Source: Deltaproteobacteria bacterium
GTDB lineage: Bacteria; UBA10199; DSSB01
DNA length: 15,096 bases
Reading direction: 5' to 3'
Assembly (NCBI GenBank): GCA_020440745.1
Contig: JAGRNM010000013.1
Span: 1 to 15,096 of the forward strand
Below are positions 8,301 through 15,096 of the stretch, one piece after another; position 1 is the stretch's first letter, and every line of letters begins with the position of its first letter. Position numbers and translations under genes: made by a program. Below the pieces are notes generated by a model. That model did not search any database and was not told the DNA's origin. It saw nothing but the letters and a program-made list of their open reading frames with translations.

Positions 8301-10268
8301 TTAATTGTTATTAAATTGTGGATAGCCTTCACCAGTCCAGCGATTGCGGATATGTTCTTTCATATGATTGTTATAAAGTGCTTCAAAGCTATCTGGGAGG
8401 CAGGCTTGGGCACCTTCTGCTAGACATGCCTGATTAACCCGCTCGGCGGCGTTTTTGTAGGCTTCGGTAGCATATTGGAGTTGAGTAAGGTTAAAAGATT
8501 TAATGGCTAAGCTTGCGTTTTTGATTTTTGTTTCATCCCCTATAAAGTAGGCTAAGATCAGACGACAAGCTAGTTCTTGACTGTCTAAGTTTTCTCCAGA
8601 CAAAGCATAATAAGCTTTGAGGTGAAGGTCTCGAAACTCGGGTCTAAACGTGCGGCCTAGTAAGCTTTGGTTATCTAATTGGATGATTAGTTCTCTGGCG
8701 GAGTTTTCGTCAAAGTCATGGGCATTGACTAGTTTTAAAATAGCATGGTCTTGTGCTTTTAGTTCATCAGAAGAGGCTCCGTTTTTGGAGTCGTTAAAAC
8801 GTTGGCCCAGATCAGTGGCAATTTTTTGGCCTAAGGCTTTGCTTTCTTCAGCCTGCCATAGGCTTTCACCAACTATCCATAGGCCAGTGATGGCAAGGCT
8901 AAGTCCAAAGGATGCACCAGTTGCTTCTATTCCAATGGCTTTAATGACGGTAGAAAGGCCTAAGCCACCGGCAGTCATTTGTATGCTAGCGGCGGCGTAG
9001 CCTGTAAGGCTGCCACCCTGTCGGTAATTAACCCAAGCTCGACTGCTGCCTTTGGCTATCATATAAATAGCCATTAAATTAAGAGCACTCTCCGCATAGG
9101 GAGCAGCCCTTTCTAAGGCCGCCAGTCTAGCATGGGGATCAGAGGAAAAAAACCAAGCCCGGCCATGGTAAAAGGCTCGAGCGCTTTGTACCGTTGTTCC
9201 AGCGGCAAGGCCAGTGGGGATGCCACGGATAAAAGCGTCTCCCATCTCTCCTAAACGGCCTTCATTATATTCCAAATATAAACCGGCTATCTCCCCAGGA
9301 AAAGCTAAGAGCCCGGCGCTTTCACTAAGGCCAATCAACCAGGCGTAGCGTCTTTGGGCAAAAAAAGGTAATCTTTCTAAATAAGGAATTTCTCGATTAA
9401 GCCATTTGCCGATTTCGCTTTCGTGATCAATAAGCTCCTGGGCTAGGCCGGCCATTTGGCCAGCCGTCAGCCTTGCTTCATGACTTAAGTTGAGGTTGTG
9501 GCTTCTGGCTTGTTGCTGGCCTGCGATGATTGCAATTTTTTCTCTTATGGGATCGCGACTAGACGGGGGGGCATGGGGCAAAACATAAGTATAGCATTCG
9601 TGAGGAGTCAGTAAGTAAGCTCTACCTTCTGGTGTTTCATAGCTAAGGCTGTGATAGAGTTCAAAGGCGGCAAGGTACGTACTAGTTTTAGTATTAATAA
9701 AGTGAGAAGCATTATCGAGTTCATTGAGGGTGATATTAAAGTCTCTGGGTTCAAATTCACTTCTTTTAGCGTCTAATAATTCTCTTAATGCCAATAGATT
9801 GGCGGCTTGGCCCCTGCTATTAAATTGAGCCTGGGATTCATTAGGGTCAACAGAAAACAAATCCCAATCCACTAAATGGGCTACCTTGGGTTCTAGTCGC
9901 TGACGCAAGTGAGTAGTAGTAGTTTGGTATAAGAACACGTTGTATTCTGCCTCGTAGGCCTGGGGCATCCCCTCTCCAAAGCTTAGGAGGTATTGAAGAC
10001 GGGTCAGCCGGCTTTCCACAACTACGCCTGGATAGGGTCTAAAATGAGTATAGCTCCAACGTAGACCAGGGTAGGCTAAGGCAGGGCTGTAAGCGCCTAA
10101 GGACTTAGTAGAAGCTGCTATTTTTGTATTTAGCTCTCTGGGAGGGGCTTCTTCAAGAGGCTGAACAGAGGTATCGACATCGATAGGCCCTTTTATTGGA
10201 GCCCCTAGTTTAGGTCGATAGACTCTAAAAGAGCTTTCCATATTAATACTTTGGCTAGAATCACCCAT
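8301..10268 (-). CDS. Uncharacterised 655-residue protein with a glycine/alanine-rich hydrophobic core
   Basis: I do not recognise this protein. There is no signal peptide. The first 60 residues are polar and Pro-rich and look disordered. Residues 60-410 are mixed helical sequence with many aromatic residues and no motif I can name. Residues about 395-470 form a Gly/Ala/Ser-rich hydrophobic stretch (LNLMAIYMIAKGSS, then YAAASIQMTAGGLGLSTVI and FGLSLAITGLWIVG) that could be two or three membrane hairpins. Residues 475-655 are charged and helical, ending with a Cys pair (C615, C624) and RNRWTGEGYPQFNNN. The long open frame and its codon use, which resembles the neighbours, show a real gene. A hydrophobic hairpin in an otherwise soluble protein occurs in pore-forming toxins and secreted effectors, but nothing adjacent supports that role. 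The start has no ribosome binding site; Met10 at 10241 is an alternative. Confidence 0.8.
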   Translation of the reverse strand: MGDSSQSINMESSFRVYRPKLGAPIKGPIDVDTSVQPLEEAPPRELNTKIAASTKSLGAYSPALAYPGLRWSYTHFRPYPGVVVESRLTRLQYLLSFGEGMPQAYEAEYNVFLYQTTTTHLRQRLEPKVAHLVDWDLFSVDPNESQAQFNSRGQAANLLALRELLDAKRSEFEPRDFNITLNELDNASHFINTKTSTYLAAFELYHSLSYETPEGRAYLLTPHECYTYVLPHAPPSSRDPIREKIAIIAGQQQARSHNLNLSHEARLTAGQMAGLAQELIDHESEIGKWLNREIPYLERLPFFAQRRYAWLIGLSESAGLLAFPGEIAGLYLEYNEGRLGEMGDAFIRGIPTGLAAGTTVQSARAFYHGRAWFFSSDPHARLAALERAAPYAESALNLMAIYMIAKGSSRAWVNYRQGGSLTGYAAASIQMTAGGLGLSTVIKAIGIEATGASFGLSLAITGLWIVGESLWQAEESKALGQKIATDLGQRFNDSKNGASSDELKAQDHAILKLVNAHDFDENSARELIIQLDNQSLLGRTFRPEFRDLHLKAYYALSGENLDSQELACRLILAYFIGDETKIKNASLAIKSFNLTQLQYATEAYKNAAERVNQACLAEGAQACLPDSFEALYNNHMKEHIRNRWTGEGYPQFNNN

Positions 10269-10304
10269 AACTATTTGTATTTTCGAAAAATGTGCAAAAT
10301 AGTT
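10269..10304. repeat. Nested inverted repeat upstream of the 655-residue gene
   Basis: AACTATTT (10269-10276) is matched by AAATAGTT (10297-10304), and the 10-base palindrome TTTTCGAAAA (10280-10289) lies between them. It abuts the minus-strand start at 10268, so it is either an operator or a 5' leader hairpin for that gene. It is AT-rich and the arms are only 8 bp, so chance is possible. Confidence 0.3.
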
Positions 10305-10381
10305 GCTTGATTTTTTAAGTCTTCACTTAGTATTTAAAAAAAGATTTCAGGGGCATTTTAAAAAGCTCAGTGTGCTTGTCA

Positions 10382-10393
10382 AGAAGGCCTTCT
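10382..10393. repeat. 12-bp perfect palindrome upstream of bioB
   Basis: AGAAGGCCTTCT is self-complementary and ends 21 bases before the bioB ATG, a position where a repressor could act. It does not resemble a BirA half-site. It is short, and no second copy of the full 12 bp was noticed in the window. Confidence 0.25.
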
Positions 10394-10414
10394 CATGACT
10401 AGAGACTTGCTATC

Positions 10415-11437
10415 ATGAATTTTACTTTGCCCAGTCTCTCAAAGATTCTCCAAAAAGGTGGTATTGGGCCGGATCTTGCCCGCCAGATTTTGGACTTAGA
10501 CGAGGACAGTTTTTTTAATTCGGTTTTGCCCATCACCAAGGCCCTCAGGGAGGCTGTCTTCCAAAACGAGGTGAGTTTTTGTTCTATCACCAATGCCAAG
10601 AGCGGAGCTTGTATTGAGGACTGTTCCTTTTGTGCCCAGTCTAATGCTTATAAATCAGCACCTTCTCCAGTTTATGCTCTAATGAGTGCGGATAAGATTT
10701 TAGAAAAAGCCAAAAAAAAAAAAAAATTTGGTGGCACCGAATTTAGTATTGTTACCAGTGGTCGAGGGATGAGTAAGGCTAAAGAGCTGGACACTATGGT
10801 GGATGCCATCACCAAAATTAGGGAACAAACCGACTTGGAAACCTGTGCTTCTTTGGGACTCATGGAAGAAAAAGACCTGCGTCGTCTTAAAGACGCAGGT
10901 ATGATCCACTATCATCATAATATCGAGACGGCCCGTTCTTATTTTCCCAATATTGTCACCACTCACACTTGGGACGAAGAAGCCCAGACCGTGCGCCAAG
11001 CCAAGGCTATGGGTTTTGAGGTGTGTTGTGGGGGCATTATGGGAATGGGAGAAAACAAAGACCAGCGGGTGGAGTTTACTTACCAATTAAAGGAACTTGC
11101 GCCCGATAGTATCCCCATTAATTTTCTTAATCCTCGTCCGGGAACACCACTGGCAGATAAGCATGACTTGGAGCCTTTGGATTGTCTTAAGATCATCGCC
11201 ATTTTGCGGCTTGCCATGCCTAAGACGGAAATATTTGTCTGCGGTGGCAGAGAGGTTAATCTTAAAGACTACCAACGCTACATGTTTGATGCCGGCGCTA
11301 GTGGAACCATGTTGGGTAATTATTTGACTACCTCCGGACAAGCGCCTCAGGATGACTTAACGATGATTAAAGAATTGGGTCTCAAGCCGGTGGGGCCCCA
11401 TGGGAAGAAGAAGGCTGGGTTGGCTGCGGCGGTTTAG
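10415..11437 (+). CDS. bioB: Biotin synthase BioB (radical SAM), with variant auxiliary-cluster cysteines
   Basis: BioB inserts sulfur into dethiobiotin, the last step of biotin synthesis. The 340 residues show the radical-SAM cluster motif CIEDCSFC (Cys66, Cys70, Cys73), then GMIHYHHNIET (163-172), GGIMGMGE (206-213) and INFLNPRPGTPLAD (235-248). Compared with E. coli BioB from memory, the equivalents of Cys128 and Cys188 are Cys144 (LETCASLG) and Cys204 (FEVCCGG), and Arg260 is Arg279 in CGGRE. The equivalent of Cys97 is Ser111 (EFSIVTSGR). Extra cysteines sit at 205 and 276, next to the cluster ligands. A run of 15 A (10712-10726) encodes Lys100-Lys104 and is in frame. The start is ATG with no strong ribosome binding site. 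bioF lies further right on the same strand; bioA, bioD and birA are not in the window. Confidence 0.95.
   Translation: MNFTLPSLSKILQKGGIGPDLARQILDLDEDSFFNSVLPITKALREAVFQNEVSFCSITNAKSGACIEDCSFCAQSNAYKSAPSPVYALMSADKILEKAKKKKKFGGTEFSIVTSGRGMSKAKELDTMVDAITKIREQTDLETCASLGLMEEKDLRRLKDAGMIHYHHNIETARSYFPNIVTTHTWDEEAQTVRQAKAMGFEVCCGGIMGMGENKDQRVEFTYQLKELAPDSIPINFLNPRPGTPLADKHDLEPLDCLKIIAILRLAMPKTEIFVCGGREVNLKDYQRYMFDAGASGTMLGNYLTTSGQAPQDDLTMIKELGLKPVGPHGKKKAGLAAAV
10712..10726. repeat. 15-A homopolymer inside bioB
   Basis: An uninterrupted run of 15 A encodes five lysines just before FGGTEFSIVTSGR. It is in frame at this length. A change of one or two bases would truncate BioB at about one third of its length. 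It is the second A tract of 15 or more in a coding sequence in this window. Confidence 0.95.
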
Positions 11438-11452
11438 GTCTAAAAGAGTTTT

Positions 11453-11508
11453 CGGGTAATTTGCATTTTTAATATTGATTTTTTTGCAGTTGTATTGCAA
11501 ATTACCCG
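11453..11508. repeat. 13-bp perfect inverted repeat with a 30-base loop, before the DUF4143 ATPase gene
   Basis: CGGGTAATTTGCA (11453-11465) is the exact reverse complement of TGCAAATTACCCG (11496-11508). The right arm ends one base before the ATG at 11510. The loop is AT-rich with a run of seven T. It could be an operator, a leader hairpin that hides the start, or the remnant of a small insertion. The left arm starts 16 bases after the bioB stop, but there is no T run after the right arm, so it is not a standard terminator. Confidence 0.6.
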
Positions 11509-11509
11509 C

Positions 11510-12691
11510 ATGTGGTTTTCTAGAGAATTAAGCACAGTACTCAAAAAAAATATCAAGACTAGACCTGCCATCTTGCTTACTGGAGCGAGGCAGGCGGGCA
11601 AGACTAGTTTGTTAAGAGAAGTTTTTCCCAAGGCTGTCTACGCTAGTTTGGATTTGCCCTTGGTGGCAGAAGAGGCAGAAAACTCTGGTCAAAGCTTTTT
11701 GGCCAAATATAATCGGCCTTTGATTTTAGACGAAGTCCAATACGCCCCTAGTCTTTTCCGTTATCTTAAGGTGGCCATTGATGAAGATAGAAAAAAAAAC
11801 GGCCAGTATTTACTGACGGGTTCTCAAAAATTTTCCTTAATGCAAGGGGTGAGTGAAAGTTTAGCTGGCCGAGTGGCGATTTTTAATTTGCATTCTTTAT
11901 CAGCCAGAGAGTTTCAAAAACACACTGGAGAAAAACTAGAAGGCTTTAATTTATTAGAGTGGATTTGGAAGGGTGGCTATCCCGAAGTTCATGCCCAAAG
12001 TTTGGACCCTGGACGCTTTTATGCGGACTATGTGACGACTTATTTGGAGAGAGACCTTAGGCAAATTGTGCAAGTAAAGTCCTTAAGAGACTTTCATCGT
12101 TTTTTACGATTATTGGCCACTAGAAGTGCTCAACTTATTTCTTATCATGCTTTAGCTAGTGATTTGGGTTTAAGCCCTCATACCATTAAAGCCTGGATGA
12201 GTGCTTTAGAGGCTTCTAATATTATCTATCTATTACCTCCTTATTTTGAAAATTTAGGCAAACGCCAGGTGAAGAGTCCTAAAGTTTATTTTTTGGACAC
12301 GGGCCTTTTGTGTTTTTTGTTGGGTATCCATCAGGTAAAAGACATTAAAAGCAGTAGTTTATTGGGTTCTATTTTTGAAACCCATGTTTTGGGGCAGATG
12401 GTGCGGCATTTTGACCATCAAGGCATGCCGCCCGAGATTTATTTTTATCGGGACCATCACGGAATGGAAGTAGATTTTATTATTCCCAGTGGTGCTAAGT
12501 TAAAACTCTACGAGGCTAAGTTTAGCGAGAAACCTGATGTTAAGGCTTGGAAGAATCTGCTTAAGGTAAGAGAGCAAATGGGAGCTAATAAAGTAGAGTC
12601 TTTGCATATAATTAACAGCTTAGAGGGCAAGAGAAAAATAGCTAAAGAGGAGCGTTATCTTGAGGGGAGTGTGGCTTTAAAGAGTTTGTGA
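11510..12691 (+). CDS. AAA-family ATPase with DUF4143 domain
   Basis: The N-terminal half is a P-loop ATPase: Walker A GARQAGKTS, Walker B PLILDE followed by VQYAP, and a sensor-like LLTGSQKF then ESLAGRVA. A winged-helix-like region (LASDLGLSPHTIKAWMSAL) follows. The C-terminal DUF4143 part contains VKSPKVYFLDTGLLCFLLG, FETHVLGQMV, and a nuclease-like EVDFII ... LYEAKF pattern of the PD-(D/E)xK fold. The family is widespread, often present in many copies per genome, and its role is unknown. From the ATG at 11510 it has 393 residues; a TTG at 11495 inside the inverted repeat is the other possible start. No partner toxin or restriction gene is adjacent. Such genes move between genomes often, and this one sits between bioB and bioF. 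Confidence 0.88.
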   Translation: MWFSRELSTVLKKNIKTRPAILLTGARQAGKTSLLREVFPKAVYASLDLPLVAEEAENSGQSFLAKYNRPLILDEVQYAPSLFRYLKVAIDEDRKKNGQYLLTGSQKFSLMQGVSESLAGRVAIFNLHSLSAREFQKHTGEKLEGFNLLEWIWKGGYPEVHAQSLDPGRFYADYVTTYLERDLRQIVQVKSLRDFHRFLRLLATRSAQLISYHALASDLGLSPHTIKAWMSALEASNIIYLLPPYFENLGKRQVKSPKVYFLDTGLLCFLLGIHQVKDIKSSSLLGSIFETHVLGQMVRHFDHQGMPPEIYFYRDHHGMEVDFIIPSGAKLKLYEAKFSEKPDVKAWKNLLKVREQMGANKVESLHIINSLEGKRKIAKEERYLEGSVALKSL

Positions 12692-12752
12692 GCTTAGCTT
12701 ATATTTTTTCATTTTAAGAAGGCCTAGCTTTGAAGCTTTTTAATTTCGGCTT

Positions 12753-13361
12753 TTATTCTATTAGAATATCTTCATGCACATCCCGATTTTCTTTCAGGTA
12801 GTTTTGATAGAGTTGAATAGCCTCTGCCTTTTTGCCCTGTTTGATTAAGATTTGGACTAGGTCGTTGAGGGAATCAGCATTAGAGGCATTGTTATAGGCT
12901 TTCCTAAAAAAAGCTTCGGCAAGGGCAAGTTCTCCTTTGGCTTCTAGTAGTTTTGCCTGGTTGTTAATGGTTTCGTCACTGTCTCCAGTGATTGTTATTG
13001 CTTCCTGCAATAGAGCTTCGGCTTTGGCTAATTGGTCGGTTTCTATTAGAGAATATTCAGCAGAATTAAGCTATAGACCTGGCTAGCTTGGTAGGCTTGG
13101 ATGGCTTCTTTTTTTAAGCCTTCATCATTCAAAAATTCTCCTAACCTATCGTAAGCCTCAGCAAGATCTTTTTCAGCCCGCAATTCTAGTAAGCCTTGGT
13201 TTAAGAGGACGTAGTAAGTTTTGGCTTGCTCTATATCCTCATAAGAGGCGGATTCAGCTAGTTTTATTAGGATAGCTGTTTTTGGCCTCGTTTTTTTCCC
13301 ATTGTTGGAAGTTTTTTTGGGTGGATTGGGATAAAAGTTTTTTAGCGGTTTTTATGAAAAT
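12753..13361 (-). pseudogene. TPR-repeat protein gene, broken by two frameshifts
   Basis: Three consecutive reading frames on the minus strand give one continuous tetratricopeptide-like protein. The first part (about 13361-13280) reads AKKLLSQSTQKNFQQWEKNEAK. One extra base in the A5 run (coding strand) at 13279-13283 shifts it to TAILIKLAESASYEDIEQ, through LAEAYDRLGEFLNDEG and EAIQAYQASQVYSL. Near 13062-13073 a one-base loss shifts it again to NSAEYSLIETDQLAKAE, and it then runs through LAEAFFRKAY and AEAIQLYQNYLKEN to the stop at 12753. The repeats match TPR helix pairs. No start codon was found at the upstream end, where a stop lies at 13365-13367, so the N-terminus is also damaged or missing. 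The last 86 codons (TTG at 13010) could be translated alone, but this is unlikely to be a functional gene. It converges on the ATPase gene 61 bases away. Confidence 0.75.
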
Positions 13362-13401
13362 ATCTTATGCTTAGGGACTAAATATTGTCAAAGCGGATAG
13401 T

Positions 13402-13431
13402 TTGGAGTCGTGAAATTCAAAATGACTCCAA
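13402..13431. repeat. 8-bp inverted repeat with 14-base spacer upstream of bioF
   Basis: TTGGAGTC (13402-13409) and GACTCCAA (13424-13431) are exact reverse complements separated by 14 bases, and they lie 46 bases before the bioF ATG. The geometry is like that of a biotin-repressor site, but the bases match BirA half-sites only at TTG/CAA. Eight-bp arms at this spacing can arise by chance in 15 kb. Confidence 0.3.
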
Positions 13432-13477
13432 TTTTTGCAGCATAGAGATTAAAATTAAGAAAGATTAGGCTTTAAGT

Positions 13478-14644
13478 ATGTTAGATTCTTATTGGAAAAC
13501 GAAACTCGCTCTCCGAGACTCTCAAAATCTACGGCGCCGTTTGATGCCTATTCAAAGTCCTCAAGGTATTCACATTCAATACCAAGGCCGGGACTTGATT
13601 AATTTTTCTTCCAACGATTATTTAAATTTGGCGAGTGATCTTCGTTTGAAGACTGCTTTTAAAGAAGGGATCGAAAAGTGGGGCGTGGGGAGTGGAGCTT
13701 CTCGTTTGGTTTGCGGATCTTTACAATGCTTTCACGATTTAGAAAAAAAACTGGCGGCCTTTAAAGGCGCTGAGGCTTCTTTATTATTTAATTCAGGCTA
13801 TCAAGCCAATGTTGGAATTTTGAGCGCACTGCTTCCCCAAGAAGGCGCCATTTTTTCTGACGAACTCAATCACGCCTCCATGGTGGATGGAATTCGTTTA
13901 AGTAAGCTTAAGTGTTTTATTTTTCCACACAACGACACACAAAACTTACAAGAGCAATTAAAGCGCTTTCGCTCTAAACACCCTCAGGTTCCTATTTTGA
14001 TTGCGACTGAGTCGGTTTTTTCTATGGAAGGTGATCTTTGTCCCTTAGAAGAAATTTTAAACTTGGCGGAATCCTTTGAAGCTTATGTTTATTTAGACGA
14101 AGCTCACGCCACAGGAGTTTTTGGCAAAAGTGGTGCTGGCATTAGCGAAAGTTTTCGTCAGCATTCAGCTTTTAGTCGTTTAATTCAGATGGGGACTTTG
14201 GGAAAAGCTTTAGGTTGCTTTGGGGCTTATGTAGCGGGCTCTCAGACTTTAATCGATTATTTAATCAATCAGGCCAGGACTTTTATTTATGCCACAGCTT
14301 TGCCGCCTGCTTTGTGTTTGGCAGTGGAGGCAGCTTTAAAGATTGTGCAAGAAGAGCCAGAGAGGAGAAAAAAACTTTGGCAAAATATTGAAGCTTTTCG
14401 AGAAATTTGGGGAGAAAAAAATCCCGATCAGCATTTAAAGTGTATCTCCCCTATTATTTCGATTCCACTAGGGGAGCCCAAACTTAGTTTGGATTTAAGC
14501 CAAAAACTCTTTGAAAAAGGATATTGGGTAACGGCCATCCGTCCTCCAACCGTGCCTGTTGGAACCAGTCGTCTTAGGGTAACTCTAACTAGTGACCATC
14601 GTGAAGAAGAATTAAAATTTCTTATTCATGCTATCCATTCTTAA
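13478..14644 (+). CDS. bioF: 8-amino-7-oxononanoate synthase BioF
   Basis: BioF is a pyridoxal-phosphate enzyme that condenses L-alanine with a pimeloyl thioester to make 8-amino-7-oxononanoate, the first ring-forming precursor of biotin. The 388 residues are full length. The Schiff-base lysine is Lys243 in GTLGKALG. The cofactor is contacted by the expected YLDEAHATGVFG (Asp207, His210) and DELNHASMVDG (His132), and NFSSNDYLNLA (residues 42-52) is the alpha-oxoamine synthase N-terminal motif. Related enzymes (Kbl, HemA) share this fold, but the bioB neighbour and the overall sequence favour BioF. AGG lies 8 bases before the ATG. An 8-bp inverted repeat lies upstream. The gene ends 5 bases from the stop of the convergent barrel gene, and no terminator was found between them. 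Confidence 0.92.
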   Translation: MLDSYWKTKLALRDSQNLRRRLMPIQSPQGIHIQYQGRDLINFSSNDYLNLASDLRLKTAFKEGIEKWGVGSGASRLVCGSLQCFHDLEKKLAAFKGAEASLLFNSGYQANVGILSALLPQEGAIFSDELNHASMVDGIRLSKLKCFIFPHNDTQNLQEQLKRFRSKHPQVPILIATESVFSMEGDLCPLEEILNLAESFEAYVYLDEAHATGVFGKSGAGISESFRQHSAFSRLIQMGTLGKALGCFGAYVAGSQTLIDYLINQARTFIYATALPPALCLAVEAALKIVQEEPERRKKLWQNIEAFREIWGEKNPDQHLKCISPIISIPLGEPKLSLDLSQKLFEKGYWVTAIRPPTVPVGTSRLRVTLTSDHREEELKFLIHAIHS

Positions 14645-14649
14645 AAAAA

Positions 14650-15096
14650 CTAAAATCGAAACTCTAGACCGCCTCCGGCTCCGTAGTCCGAGTGGTATTG
14701 TCCAATAAGAGAAAATCTTTTAGAAAGAGGAACTTCAGCTCCTGCTTTCCACTCCCATTTTTTTTGTTTTTTTTATTCGACGCGACCAAAGGCAATCAAG
14801 CGTGGTAGAATTGCCAGTCGTCTTTCTAAGGAGACTTGTAGGTCCGCTTGACTGTCTATTCTAATTTCCCCTTCGATCAAAAAAGGCAAGAGTAGGTGAA
14901 GCCCTACAATACCTACAAGGTCCTCCTCACTACCTTCAAAGCCACCAAAGGCCGAAAGACGACGATTAAAATAGCGTTGGTATTTTCCCTCAATTTCAAA
15001 ATCTCCCTTCCAGTTAGCTTGCCATGTAGCCATTAGGTCGTTTCTTTCATCCGAGGCTTGAAGATGTCCTTCAGACATTTGGGAGAGTAAGCGTAT
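14650..15096 (-). pseudogene. CopB-like outer-membrane beta-barrel protein, 3' part, interrupted by an in-frame TAA
   Basis: The frame is open from the window edge (IRLLSQMSEGHLQ) and shows alternating beta-strand sequence: WQANWKGDFEIEGKY, then AFGGFEG, LLLPFLIEGEIRI, LERRLAILPRLIAFGRVE. TAA follows at 14773-14775. The same frame then reads KKQKKWEWKAGAEVPLSKRF, SLIGQYHSDYGAGG and GLEFRF before TAG at 14650-14652. A terminal Phe after a beta strand is the outer-membrane insertion signal, so the true end is 14650. The strand order and the pattern LPRL...E...W...GAEV...RF resemble the end of copper-resistance protein B (CopB); this is a resemblance by eye only. The stop lies beside two 8-A runs on the coding strand. 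A Tyr codon (TAC/TAT) changed to TAA is the simplest origin. The 5' end lies beyond the window. Confidence 0.6.

Noticed and set aside
10875..10900. 9-bp inverted repeat ACCTGCGTC / GACGCAGGT inside bioB
   Set aside because: It lies within conserved coding sequence (LRRLKDAG), and a repeat of this size is expected about by chance in 15 kb.
11087..11341. Minus-strand open frames inside bioB and similar overlapping frames elsewhere
   Set aside because: They lie entirely within strong genes, have no recognisable domain, and are shadows of the true coding frame.
12753..13010. A complete small TPR gene of 85 residues
   Set aside because: Its TTG start is internal to a repeat, and the same frame and then a shifted frame continue the TPR sequence upstream, so it is the tail of a broken larger gene.
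14773..14775. TAA as a reassigned sense codon, prompted by the in-frame TAA in the barrel gene
   Set aside because: hisH and bioF both end normally with TAA, so the standard code applies.

Overview
The window looks like a moderately AT-rich chromosomal segment of a Gram-negative (two-membrane) bacterium. The evidence is a TolC-type outer-membrane channel, a periplasmic adaptor with a lipoprotein-type signal, and the end of an outer-membrane beta-barrel with a C-terminal Phe. The genes are ordinary chromosomal ones. No tRNA, rRNA, CRISPR array, transposase or phage gene was seen. The taxon cannot be fixed by eye; a deltaproteobacterial-like or related, possibly anaerobic lineage is a guess, based mainly on the style of the biotin synthase.

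Layout. 190-1466 (minus): hisB then hisH, two histidine-biosynthesis genes. 1586-2455 (plus): a prohibitin/SPFH membrane protein, divergent from hisB. 2463-6672 (minus): a tripartite ABC exporter in transcription order TolC-like channel, adaptor, ATPase, permease. It converges on the SPFH gene with only 7 bases between them and a shared two-way terminator. 6741-8066 (minus): an APC-family amino-acid permease just upstream of the exporter genes, preceded by a perfect 13-bp inverted repeat that resembles a biotin-repressor (BirA) operator. 8301-10268 (minus): a 655-residue protein I do not recognise. 10415-11437 (plus) bioB and 13478-14644 (plus) bioF are two biotin-synthesis genes. They are separated by an AAA/DUF4143 ATPase gene (11510-12691, plus) and a decayed TPR gene (12753-about 13361, minus). 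14650-15096 (minus): the 3' part of a CopB-like outer-membrane barrel gene, interrupted by an in-frame TAA and running off the window.

The most notable theme is poly(A) and frame instability. The TolC-like gene is split by a run of 17 A (coding strand) that puts it exactly one base out of frame, and an otherwise intact C-terminal half follows. bioB carries a run of 15 A that is in frame. The TPR gene has two single-base lesions and the barrel gene has a nonsense codon. Possible explanations are phase variation or transcriptional slippage at the A tracts, gene decay, or homopolymer sequencing error. The sequence alone cannot decide between them, but each predicts a different result in reads or RNA.

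The second theme is biotin. The BioB protein has an altered set of auxiliary-cluster cysteines. The BirA-like palindrome sits upstream of a transporter rather than upstream of a bio gene, which would be unusual if it is functional.
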